Shown: in pieces, positions 1 to 6,412 of the stretch
Layout of the letters: each line of letters starts with the position of its first letter
Position numbering within the stretch: position 1 is the first letter of the stretch
From: Bacteroidales bacterium
Lineage (GTDB): Bacteria; Bacteroidota; Bacteroidia; Bacteroidales; UBA1556
Assembly: GCA_029935325.1 (NCBI GenBank)
Contig: JAOZKO010000103.1
Span: forward strand, 1-8,704
Reading direction: 5' to 3'
Length of the DNA: 8,704 bases
Notes under the pieces: model-generated
What the model was told of the DNA's origin: nothing
The model's database searches: none
Seen by the model: the letters and a program-made list of their open reading frames with translations, nothing else
Made by a program: the position numbers and the translations under genes

Positions 1-100
1 TTTTCCATTGAGATAATTAATTTAATGTTTTACAAAAGTACTATTTTTACTGTAAAAGATGAAGCCTTTAAATAGTTAATTTTAGCTCTTTAATTCCTGC

Positions 101-313
101 ATGTTTTTAAGATTCAAAATATTATTTGATTTTATTTTGAAAAACCCTTTTAGAGAAACCCTATATTTGCCTATCATAAATATAGCTCTTCTTTTTATAG
201 CGAGCTTAAGTATAATTAGTATAGGATTTAGTCTAAATAATAAAATAGGTTATATCATAAGCGCCTTATTCACATGGCTTTTAGCTTGCTTAATATATTT
301 ATTCATAAACTAA
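101..313 (+). CDS. Small two-helix integral membrane protein, unknown function
   Basis: I do not recognise this 70-residue protein. A short basic amino end (MFLRFKILFDF) is followed by two hydrophobic stretches, about residues 23-45 and 48-69, separated by a short polar turn (NNKIG). It is therefore predicted to be a helical hairpin in the inner membrane with almost no soluble part. It ends 19 bases before the ATG of the lipoprotein gene on the same strand, which suggests co-transcription. No clear Shine-Dalgarno sequence precedes the ATG, which is normal in Bacteroidota. No good TAnnTTTG box was found in the 100 bases upstream, so its promoter may lie outside the window. Composition is as A+T-rich as the spacers, so a chance ORF cannot be excluded. 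The hydrophobic pattern and the operon-like spacing favour a real gene. Confidence 0.5.
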   Translation: MFLRFKILFDFILKNPFRETLYLPIINIALLFIASLSIISIGFSLNNKIGYIISALFTWLLACLIYLFIN

Positions 314-332
314 GAAACCAAAATTTTACAAA

Positions 333-1865
333 ATGAAACATCTAACTTCAGTGATTCTATTAATTAGCATTTTTTTATGCTTATCATGTCAAACTTTTGA
401 AAAACATGATACCGGCAAATCCTTAATTAAAAAACTTCAAGATGCAGAAAACTCAAAAGACTTAAAAAACATAGAAGAAGTCTTAGCTGATAGCATTATT
501 CTTTACACCTCTGATTTAATGCCTATTAATGGAAAATCTGCCGTAGTATCAATTTACAGTTTTATATTTACAAAACAAGAAGTAGAGTTTGTAGAATATA
601 TTACTGATTCGGCATATAAGGAGAAATATTATCATATTGAAGAGGGAATAAGCATAATAAAAAAGGCAGGGCAAAATACTGACACAAATGAGTTTAAAGC
701 CATATTTCAAGAAATTGAAGGAGAATACAAAATACTTGAGTTATGCTTTGGAGCAAAAGAAGATTTAAAGCTTGAACTACCAAAATTACCTAAACCTACA
801 GGCATTTATAATATTGCACAAGCTACTTTTTTTTACGATAGTACTGAATCTGATAACGGTAGAATATTATCTTTTCAAGTATGGTATCCAACAGAGAAAA
901 AATCTGGTGCAAAAGCGATCTATAAAAGCAAGGAAGTTGTAGCAGCCTCTACAAATTTTACCGGCATACCAATTTTTATGGTAAATTACTTTTCACTAAT
1001 CGAAAGTAACTCATTTGTAAACGCTTCCGCTTTCCCAAATAAAACATTTCCTATTCTACTGTATAATCATGGATACGGAGGATTTACTTCTGTTTACCAA
1101 ACAGTATTTGAAGATTTAGCCAGCCATGGATATATTGTGGTAAGTATTGGGCACCAAAATGAATCTTCTTTACTTATTAAAAATGATGGGCATATAATCG
1201 CAACCAATCCACAGAATGAGTTCTATGCTAAAAGACCCAATGAATTGCAAGGGGCTGCTATTAATGAGTTGCAAAGCATTATTCTGAATTCTGATAATTT
1301 AGATGCAAATAAAGATGCATATCTAAAACTAGTTGCACTTAGTCCATTGCATAATGAGAGCACTCGATTGTGGAAATCGGATACTGAATCCACATTACTT
1401 AAGCTCAGGGAAATCAACATATCTGACCAATATCTCAGAGGAGCTTTCAATTTTGAATCAATTGGCGCCTTTGGCCATTCGGTAGGTGGTGCTACAAGTG
1501 GACAATTAGGGATTGACAATTCATTAATAAATACAGGAATAAACCTAGATGGCTTCCAATTTGGAGATATGGTTTATAGCAAGTTAGAAGTACCATTCAT
1601 GTTTGTGGCTAGCAACCAACAAGGGAATAGTTTCTTACGAAATTTAAGCTTTATACATGAGTCCGAGAGCGATTGCTATCAAGTAGCGATTAAAGGCTTT
1701 TCGCATGGTAGCTTTACTGATTTAGACTATTTCTTAAAGGGCAATACTCGAAGTATTAAAATACAACGCCAATTAATATTGAGCTTTTTTAATAAATACT
1801 TAAAAGGGGAAGAATTTCAAATGAGTGATCTAGAAACTATTTATCCTGAATTGATTATCCTTTAG
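333..1865 (+). CDS. Lipoprotein: SnoaL-like domain fused to PAF-acetylhydrolase-type alpha/beta hydrolase
   Basis: The 510-residue product starts with a lipoprotein signal peptide: a basic MKH, a hydrophobic core and lipobox LSC with the acylated Cys at 19, so the mature protein should be membrane-anchored in the envelope. Residues about 28-145 look like a SnoaL/NTF2-like (DUF4440-type) domain: an N-terminal helix with KKLQDAENSKDL, then alternating strands ending in an EGEYKILEL strand. Residues about 152-495 match the platelet-activating-factor acetylhydrolase / dienelactone-hydrolase type of alpha/beta hydrolase. Visible landmarks are the oxyanion-loop motif HGYGG (246-250), the nucleophile elbow GHSVGG with Ser383, a probable acid Asp406 in NLDG, and a probable base His458 in FSHGSF. 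The triad is complete, so it is probably an active serine esterase or lipase on an ester substrate I cannot name. No metal-binding or cell-wall-binding module is seen. The gene is likely co-transcribed with the small membrane protein upstream. Confidence 0.85.
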   Translation: MKHLTSVILLISIFLCLSCQTFEKHDTGKSLIKKLQDAENSKDLKNIEEVLADSIILYTSDLMPINGKSAVVSIYSFIFTKQEVEFVEYITDSAYKEKYYHIEEGISIIKKAGQNTDTNEFKAIFQEIEGEYKILELCFGAKEDLKLELPKLPKPTGIYNIAQATFFYDSTESDNGRILSFQVWYPTEKKSGAKAIYKSKEVVAASTNFTGIPIFMVNYFSLIESNSFVNASAFPNKTFPILLYNHGYGGFTSVYQTVFEDLASHGYIVVSIGHQNESSLLIKNDGHIIATNPQNEFYAKRPNELQGAAINELQSIILNSDNLDANKDAYLKLVALSPLHNESTRLWKSDTESTLLKLREINISDQYLRGAFNFESIGAFGHSVGGATSGQLGIDNSLINTGINLDGFQFGDMVYSKLEVPFMFVASNQQGNSFLRNLSFIHESESDCYQVAIKGFSHGSFTDLDYFLKGNTRSIKIQRQLILSFFNKYLKGEEFQMSDLETIYPELIIL

Positions 1866-1889
1866 AAACTACTTAATAAAAGCTGTAAT

Positions 1890-1913
1890 AATTAGTGTAT
1901 CTAATTTTATTCT
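1890..1913 (+). terminator. Weak A+T-rich hairpin after the lipoprotein gene
   Basis: AATTAG (1890-1895) can pair with CTAATT (1901-1906) around a 5-base loop and is followed by TTATTCT. It lies 25 bases past the TAG stop of the hydrolase gene. The stem has one G-C pair and the T-tract is broken, so this is only a possible terminator. It would separate the lipoprotein transcript from the RNA gene that follows. Confidence 0.3.
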
Positions 1914-1930
1914 ACTTCGACTTTTTCAAC

Positions 1931-1973
1931 AATTGTTAATAACCTCTGTTAATTAATTGTTAATATTAACAAT
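1931..1973 (+). promoter_or_regulatory. 18-bp perfect palindrome with overlapping direct repeats upstream of the RNA promoter
   Basis: ATTGTTAATATTAACAAT (1956-1973) is its own reverse complement over 18 bases. The decamer AATTGTTAAT occurs at 1931-1940 and again at 1955-1964, 24 bases apart, with a third partial copy (TGTTAATTAA) between. The palindrome ends 10 bases before the TTG of the promoter at 1984, a position typical of an operator or activator site. The sequence is nearly all A/T, so some self-complementarity is expected by chance. The length of the perfect palindrome and its position make a protein-binding site plausible. The binding protein is unknown. Confidence 0.4.
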
Positions 1974-1983
1974 GCTAAAATCC

Positions 1984-2014
1984 TTGACAAGGCCTCCTCA
2001 ATTGATTATATTTG
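1984..2014 (+). promoter_or_regulatory. Bacteroidota-type promoter (TTG-N20-TATATTTG) for the non-coding RNA
   Basis: TTG at 1984-1986 and TATATTTG at 2007-2014 are separated by 20 bases and match the sigma-ABfr consensus TTG-N(about 19-23)-TAnnTTTG at every fixed position. Transcription should start near 2019-2022. No ORF begins downstream within a reasonable distance on this strand, and base composition rises sharply from this point. The promoter therefore appears to serve the structured RNA rather than a protein gene. Confidence 0.75.
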
Positions 2015-2019
2015 CGGCA

Positions 2020-2510
2020 GCAAGTGAGGGAAAAGGCTCGCTAAGCAAGGTGATGAGTTAAAAACCTGAGCTTCGGTTCAGAAATAACACCCATCAAGTA
2101 GAGTGAAAAATGAAGCATCTGATGCGATTTGGAAACTCCACTGTCTGAAAGTCTGTAATGCAGCAATCGTAAGATTGCAAAGCAGGATGAAAAGTCACCA
2201 CGAAGTTGCAAGGACTTCTTTAGAACTAAGACCAAAAGTCCAAGTCAGAATTGTAAAATTTTGATAAAAGATTTAGAAAACAGTAATCTCAGGAAAACTG
2301 TTGGAGCAAGGCTGAACATTAGGAAATAGATTTCGCAAGAAATTGAAATACTAATAACGAATTGGCAAACAAAGGTTGAGAGTCCGAAGTTCTACGGAAC
2401 TAAAAAGTGTCGAGGGAAGCTGAAGCGTAACTTGCCGTCAATTAGCTCGCTACGGCTAACTAATAGACGAGAAGGAATCAAAGTCGAATAGATTTTGATT
2501 CCTTTTGCTT
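2020..2510 (+). ncRNA. Large structured non-coding RNA (about 490 nt), family not identified
   Basis: A near-consensus promoter lies just upstream and a strong intrinsic terminator closes the region, with no credible ORF between. Sampled 60-base lines are 40-48% G+C against about 20% just before the promoter, as expected for structured RNA in an A+T-rich genome. Hairpins read directly are 2051-2096 (TGATG/CATCA and GTTA/TAAC around CTGAGC-TTCG-GTTCAG), 2163-2178 (GCAATC-GTAA-GATTGC), 2202-2218 (GAAGTT/GGACTTC), 2279-2302 (AACAGT/ACTGTT), 2318-2355 (ATTAG/CTAAT enclosing ATTTC-GCAA-GAAAT), 2388-2401 (AGTTC-TACG-GAACT) and 2442-2459 (TTAGC/GCTAA). A possible long-range pairing joins GCAAGT (2020-2025) to ACTTGC (2430-2435). 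Two GNRA and two UNCG tetraloops indicate a folded, selected RNA. It lacks the RNase P core (GGAAAGTCCGG, ACAGAA), tmRNA ends, SRP motifs and intron domain V. Function is unknown. Confidence 0.7.
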
Positions 2511-2513
2511 TTT
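2472..2513 (+). terminator. Strong intrinsic terminator of the non-coding RNA
   Basis: AAGGAATCAAA (2472-2482) pairs perfectly over 11 bases with TTTGATTCCTT (2494-2504) around an 11-base loop, followed by TTTTGCTTTTTATT. The T-rich tail is only on the plus-strand side, so it terminates the rightward RNA. It ends about 13 bases before the stop codon of the convergent aminotransferase gene. Confidence 0.8.
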
Positions 2514-2525
2514 ATTGAAATCTGA

Positions 2526-3323
2526 CTATGTCAATTTTTTATATTCCTCCTGCAATAGCATATAAACAGGATGGTTTGTTTTATAATTAACTTCATTAAC
2601 CTTCCTAATTTGTATTACTCCAGGTGAAGTACCAGTCAAGAAACATGCATCATAATTATTGAGATCATCAATATTTATAAGACTATAATCAATATTTACT
2701 CCATTAGTTTCTGCTATTGCAATAACTTTATCTCTAGTAATGCCCGGAAGAACTGCATTATCAGGGGCTGTAAATAATTTTTCTCCTTTTACAAAAAACA
2801 CATTGGAGCGACTGCCTTCGGTAATACTATCCCTATCATTAACCAAAATGGTTTCATAAACATTTTCGGTATCAATTATTTTGTTTGCGGCACCTCTAAT
2901 CTTCCAATCCGAGAACTTTGCAGTAGGTTGGCTTCGGGTATCGTATTGTAATATCGTCTTTACACCATCCTCAATTTGCAATACAGAAGGATACCTATGA
3001 GGAATAAAATACAAATATGGTATAATTGATTCTTCCTCAACTCTTATTACAATCTTAAGATTCCCTTCGCCTACGCCATTATTCTCTATCAAATTACTTA
3101 TTTGCTTTTCGATATTATTGATTGAGCATTTGGGAAAACCACCTATTTGCAAGGAGTTATTTAATCGCTGCAGATGCTCGCTTACAAAAAGTGGAATAGA
3201 ATTATTTACTCTTATTACCTCATATGCCAATCCTGATTCCTCAGCTATACTTTCGGGGAATTCTTTAATTGCTATTAGTTCCCCTTTGGCAGAATAAAAC
3301 TTTAAATCATCTCTATACTTCAT
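2526..3323 (-). CDS. Class IV PLP-dependent aminotransferase / aminodeoxychorismate lyase-like protein
   Basis: The 265-residue product is the usual length for the fold-type IV PLP family (PabC lyase, branched-chain and D-amino-acid aminotransferases). Landmarks in order are SEHLQRLNNS (48-57, the HL.RL..S motif), a probable Schiff-base lysine K141 in SDWK, YETILVNDRDSITEGSRSN (156-174, with the PLP-contacting glutamate in TEG), LPGITR (192-197, phosphate-binding turn) and GTSPGVIQIRKV (231-242). The aminoterminal part has GLAYEVIRV where many members have G.GLFETIR. These features support an active PLP enzyme. They do not separate 4-amino-4-deoxychorismate lyase (folate synthesis) from an aminotransferase, so no symbol is given. 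The start ATG at 3321-3323 gives the expected N-terminal length. A TATTTTTG box (minus strand, 3440-3433) about 110 bases upstream is a weak promoter candidate without a clear TTG partner. Confidence 0.85.
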   Translation of the reverse strand: MKYRDDLKFYSAKGELIAIKEFPESIAEESGLAYEVIRVNNSIPLFVSEHLQRLNNSLQIGGFPKCSINNIEKQISNLIENNGVGEGNLKIVIRVEEESIIPYLYFIPHRYPSVLQIEDGVKTILQYDTRSQPTAKFSDWKIRGAANKIIDTENVYETILVNDRDSITEGSRSNVFFVKGEKLFTAPDNAVLPGITRDKVIAIAETNGVNIDYSLINIDDLNNYDACFLTGTSPGVIQIRKVNEVNYKTNHPVYMLLQEEYKKLT

Positions 3324-3464
3324 ATTTCGTCCCTAATTAGCTTGGATTGATATCTATATATTGTATTTCTACCGATTAAAATCATTCTAAAAGTCAAAAA
3401 TTAATGTTTTGTCATAATTTTTGCTGAAAAAGCAAAAATATACGCCAAAACCATCGCCTTAATA

Positions 3465-3518
3465 ATAATAACCATGAGTTTCACTCATGGCTATTATCAT
3501 TTGACCCTTTCAGGGTCA
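3465..3518. repeat. Tandem pair of hairpins, REP-like palindromic element
   Basis: Two palindromes stand 4 bases apart. In the first, ATAATA-A-CCATGAG (3465-3478) pairs with CTCATGG-C-TATTAT (3484-3497) around TTTCA, with one A/C mismatch. The second is TGACCCTTTCAGGGTCA (3502-3518), a perfect 7-bp stem with a 3-base loop. Neither has a T-tract and both lie in the spacer between two minus-strand genes. Paired CATGRG-TTTCA-CYCATG and GACCC-TTTC-AGGGTC palindromes fit my recollection of dispersed intergenic repeats in Bacteroidota genomes of the REP type, which are mobilised by Y1 (RAYT) transposases. Copy number cannot be seen here and no transposase is in the window. Confidence 0.5.
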
Positions 3519-3579
3519 GCATTTTATAAACTACAAAAAACAATATCTATTAGTCATTATATTCAAAAATCTATAAAGC

Positions 3580-3608
3580 AAAATAGCCCGCTAAGCAGGC
3601 TATTTTTT
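3580..3608. terminator. Intrinsic terminator downstream of yebC, possibly bidirectional
   Basis: AAAATAGCC (3580-3588) pairs over 9 bases with GGCTATTTT (3598-3606), with an inner GC-TAA-GC pairing after one mismatch. On the minus strand it starts about 20 bases after the yebC stop codon and its stem ends in TTTT followed by GCTTTAT. On the plus strand the tail is TTTTTT. It fits termination of yebC and insulates it from the hairpin pair and the aminotransferase gene. Confidence 0.75.
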
Positions 3609-3626
3609 ATATTGTTTGTTTCAGGA

Positions 3627-4373
3627 TTATTCATCCATAGCTTCCATAAGTTCATCAGTAAGCTCAAGGTTATGATATACTTCCTGCACATCATCATCAT
3701 CCTCTATCATATCTACCAACCTCATAACTTTCAATGCTGTCTGAACATCCAAAGTTTCGGTATTTACAGCTAATCTTTCAAGCTTAGCACTTTCTGGCTC
3801 TATATTTAGTTCTTCAAGTTTTTTCATCATACTGCCAAAATCTTCCATAGCAGTGGTTACTGAAACTGTACTTTCCTCAAGTTCTATTTCCTCTGCTCCA
3901 GCATCAATTATTTCTAATTCTAGCTCTTCAATATCCCATTCTCCCTGGGGAAAGCTAAAAACTCCTTTTCTATCAAATACAAAGCTTAATGATCCATTTT
4001 TACCAAGCGAACCACCCATTTTAGTAAAATAAGACCTCACATTTGCAACAGTACGTTGAAGATTATCAGTAGTACATTCTACAAAAATACCAATACCATT
4101 AGGTGCATAACCTTCGTAAGTTACCTCATCAAAATTGGCAGAGCCTTTATCTCCAGCTTTTTTTATTGCTCTGGAAACATTATCCTTAGGCATATTTACA
4201 CCTTTGGCATTTGCTACTGCTAACCTTAATCTTGGATTAGAATCAGGATCCTCTCCACCCTCTTTTACTGCAACAGTTATTTCTTTAATAACCTTCGAAA
4301 ACATCTTTGAACGCTTAGCATCTAATGCTCCTTTTTTGCGTTTAATCGTTGACCATTTACTGTGACCTGACAT
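3627..4373 (-). CDS. yebC: YebC/PmpR (TACO1) family translation or transcription factor
   Basis: The 248-residue product begins with the family signature MSGHSKWSTIKRKKGALDAKRSKMFSK in which MSGHSKW and the KRSKMFSK helix are diagnostic. It continues with RLRLAVANAKGVNMPKDNV (49-67), YEGYAPNGIGIFVE (85-98) and NGSLSFVFDRKGVF (125-138), as in other members. Length matches the family (about 240-250). The tail is strongly acidic, with DDDDVQEVYHNLE near 222-234. Members were long annotated as transcriptional regulators (PmpR). More recent work on YebC and mitochondrial TACO1 supports a ribosome-associated role in relieving stalls at proline-rich sequence. The gene stands alone, not next to ruvC as in many bacteria, and has its own terminator and a promoter-like box 28 bases upstream, so it is probably a single-gene unit expressed constitutively in the cytoplasm. 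Confidence 0.95.
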   Translation of the reverse strand: MSGHSKWSTIKRKKGALDAKRSKMFSKVIKEITVAVKEGGEDPDSNPRLRLAVANAKGVNMPKDNVSRAIKKAGDKGSANFDEVTYEGYAPNGIGIFVECTTDNLQRTVANVRSYFTKMGGSLGKNGSLSFVFDRKGVFSFPQGEWDIEELELEIIDAGAEEIELEESTVSVTTAMEDFGSMMKKLEELNIEPESAKLERLAVNTETLDVQTALKVMRLVDMIEDDDDVQEVYHNLELTDELMEAMDE

Positions 4374-4400
4374 AGAAAAATATATTAATTGATTGGATTA

Positions 4401-4408
4401 CAAAAATA
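4401..4408 (-). promoter_or_regulatory. Candidate -7 box (TATTTTTG) for yebC
   Basis: Read on the minus strand, 4408-4401 is TATTTTTG, matching TAnnTTTG, and lies 28 bases upstream of the yebC ATG, giving a leader of about 20 bases. There is no clear TTG at the expected distance further upstream. The surrounding DNA is very A+T-rich, so the match is only moderately informative. Confidence 0.4.
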
Positions 4409-4546
4409 GACTTTTTTAATTTATTAATGAAAGTTCTAGGATTTTTTTTCATATCAAATGCAACAATCATAAATATACTGCAATAACAAATGCATATATA
4501 GTTGCTATTCAACATATTTAAGGAGACTAATAATCATGATTTAGCC

Positions 4547-6412
4547 TTATCCCCTAACACACCAGATCATAATATGTGTTCCGTGGCCTTCATTAGAGGA
4601 AATTTCGATTTTACCCCCTACTGATTCTATTCTAAAACGCATATTCTTAAGCCCAAAGCCCATGTTTTTATCTATATCGTGAGTATTAAAGCCCTTGCCA
4701 TTATCATCAATCATAATAAGTGCTCCTTCGTCATTGGTTTCTCCTTTCAAAATCTGGCAATCAACTTCTGTTGCTCCGGAATGCTTTACTATATTCTGGA
4801 TAATTTCTTGAATAACACGATATATCTGAATTGCATTATCATTATTTAAATCAGGAATTTCGTCAGCATAAAAATTTACTTTAATATCGGTGCCGGCAAT
4901 AAGCTGAGAGAAAAGCTCTTCTATAGATGGAACAATACCTAATATTTGTATTTTTGAAGGAGAAAGCTCATCAGATATTTGCCGAACATCGCTAAAAATA
5001 TCTACCACTTGGTCTTTTATTTTTTTCCGATCGATATCCAAATAATCTATCTGATTTTTTAATATCGCCAATCGACTTCCAATATTATCATGCAGTTCTT
5101 TACTTATCCTACCACCCTCCTCTTCAATTCCTCGCACATAGGCACTTACCAATTTCTTTTGTTGTTTTGCCTGCTCCTGCAATAAGCTATTCTTTTTATC
5201 ATTTATGGTTTTTATTTCTGTAATAAAGGTCAAAGAAAATACAAATAGCTCAACAATAGAACCCAGAAGAACTGTATTAAATGGGATATTATCTTCATTA
5301 ATCCACCCATATTCTATAAGTGTATTGATAATAGCTCCTGTAAATAATGCTGATAAAGCAATTAAGTAGGCTATAATTAAAGTAGGATTCTTTCTATAAG
5401 AGATATAGGCTGAATAAAGAAAAATTGGTAGAGTAAGAACTAGGAGAATGTAAATTACGTTTAAAAAGAAAATAATATGTTGGAAAAAGAAACTTTCGAA
5501 AATAAAACTACCAAGACTCAATACTACCAAAAAGGAAAATATTATCATTAGAACCTTATGCTGCCTTTTATATTCTTTATGAAGATTCATAAATAGTGAT
5601 GAAAACAGTACAAATGTCATTAGGGAAATAACTAGAATTTGTGTTCGTAGAGTATTGTTGAGAGTAATAGAATTAGGGTATAGATATTGAAATCCAAAAC
5701 CAAGTGCAATAAACAAGTACAAACCCATGCTGCCTGCATACAGTCCATAACTTAGCATTCGAACATTACGCATCATTAACCCAATCACCATTGAGAAAAG
5801 AAAGATAAAAATAACTCCACCAAAATAAAGCAGATAGAAAAGGCCATTTCTTTTCTCGAGCTTTTCAAACTCCTCTTTACTCCATAAATATGTAGGAAAA
5901 CTAACAGAGGCATTTCTTTTATTCACCACCAACAAAAACTTTTTCACCTCACCTTTCTTTAGTGCAATGGGGAAAATAAATCTCCGATTTTCAATTGGTC
6001 GTTCATTAAATAACATCCTATCTCCAGCAACTCCTATTTCTATTACATCATTGCTTCCTATAAATTCAAATAACACAATTGAATCAATATGGGGATTATT
6101 CAATTCGAGAAAATAATCATAATTTGAATTATTGAAATTCTCTATTTCGAAGGAAATCAGAAAAACCTCCTCTGAAAAACCTGGTGACATTTCTTTTTCG
6201 CAATGCTTTGATAAATCAGAATATTCTATTGAGTCTAGTGCGTTTTTAAAACCTTGAAAACTTTTAACAGAGGTATAAGAAACATAATTCGAAAGGCTTG
6301 CTTGTTCAAATGAGCTATCAACCACTAATACGCAAGTTTGCGCCATTCCAAAACGCCAACTTAGGAAAAGAATCAGTAGAAGCAGGAAACCTTTATGAAA
6401 GATTGTTCTCAT
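4547..6412 (-). CDS. 7TMR-DISM sensor histidine kinase (HisKA_3 / NarX-like class)
   Basis: The product is 621 residues from the ATG at 6412. An in-frame TTG at 6418 would add two residues, but ATG gives a standard signal peptide (MRTIFHKGFLLLLILFLSW, cleavage near MAQ). Residues about 25-185 form a periplasmic beta-rich domain of 7TMR-DISMED type. Seven hydrophobic helices follow at roughly 191-213, 220-241, 257-277, 287-307, 311-336, 345-366 and 380-397, and a charged linker leads to the kinase core. The dimerisation helix has RISKELHDNIGSRLA with the phospho-acceptor His441. The ATPase domain shows the N-box QEIIQNIVKHSG (Asn540), DDNGKGF (569-575) and GFGLKNM (585-591). All catalytic motifs are intact. 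Its start overlaps the response regulator gene by 20 bases, so translation is probably coupled and that regulator is its partner. The sensed ligand is unknown; 7TMR-DISM domains often bind carbohydrates or other small molecules. Confidence 0.92.
   Translation of the reverse strand: MRTIFHKGFLLLLILFLSWRFGMAQTCVLVVDSSFEQASLSNYVSYTSVKSFQGFKNALDSIEYSDLSKHCEKEMSPGFSEEVFLISFEIENFNNSNYDYFLELNNPHIDSIVLFEFIGSNDVIEIGVAGDRMLFNERPIENRRFIFPIALKKGEVKKFLLVVNKRNASVSFPTYLWSKEEFEKLEKRNGLFYLLYFGGVIFIFLFSMVIGLMMRNVRMLSYGLYAGSMGLYLFIALGFGFQYLYPNSITLNNTLRTQILVISLMTFVLFSSLFMNLHKEYKRQHKVLMIIFSFLVVLSLGSFIFESFFFQHIIFFLNVIYILLVLTLPIFLYSAYISYRKNPTLIIAYLIALSALFTGAIINTLIEYGWINEDNIPFNTVLLGSIVELFVFSLTFITEIKTINDKKNSLLQEQAKQQKKLVSAYVRGIEEEGGRISKELHDNIGSRLAILKNQIDYLDIDRKKIKDQVVDIFSDVRQISDELSPSKIQILGIVPSIEELFSQLIAGTDIKVNFYADEIPDLNNDNAIQIYRVIQEIIQNIVKHSGATEVDCQILKGETNDEGALIMIDDNGKGFNTHDIDKNMGFGLKNMRFRIESVGGKIEISSNEGHGTHIMIWCVRG

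Noticed and set aside
1223..1519. 98-residue minus-strand ORF inside the hydrolase gene
   Set aside because: Antisense shadow of a well-supported coding region with an intact catalytic triad.
2041..2235. 64-residue ORF on the minus strand within the RNA region
   Set aside because: It runs antisense through the structured RNA, has no family resemblance, and the plus-strand promoter and terminator explain the region better.
2020..2510. Assignment of the RNA as tmRNA, SRP RNA or a self-splicing intron
   Set aside because: No tRNA-like ends or T-loop sequence for tmRNA, no SRP apical-loop motif, no group II domain V, no group I P7 core, and no reverse transcriptase or endonuclease gene nearby.
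3474..3773. 99-residue plus-strand ORF (MSFTHGYYHL...)
   Set aside because: It begins in the palindromic repeat, passes through the yebC terminator and overlaps yebC antisense, so it is a repeat-derived shadow ORF.
4496..4517. Hairpin ATAT-A-GTTG/CAAC-ATAT as terminator of the kinase operon
   Set aside because: Only four contiguous pairs plus a bulged A+T extension and no T-tract on the minus strand. It is too weak to call.
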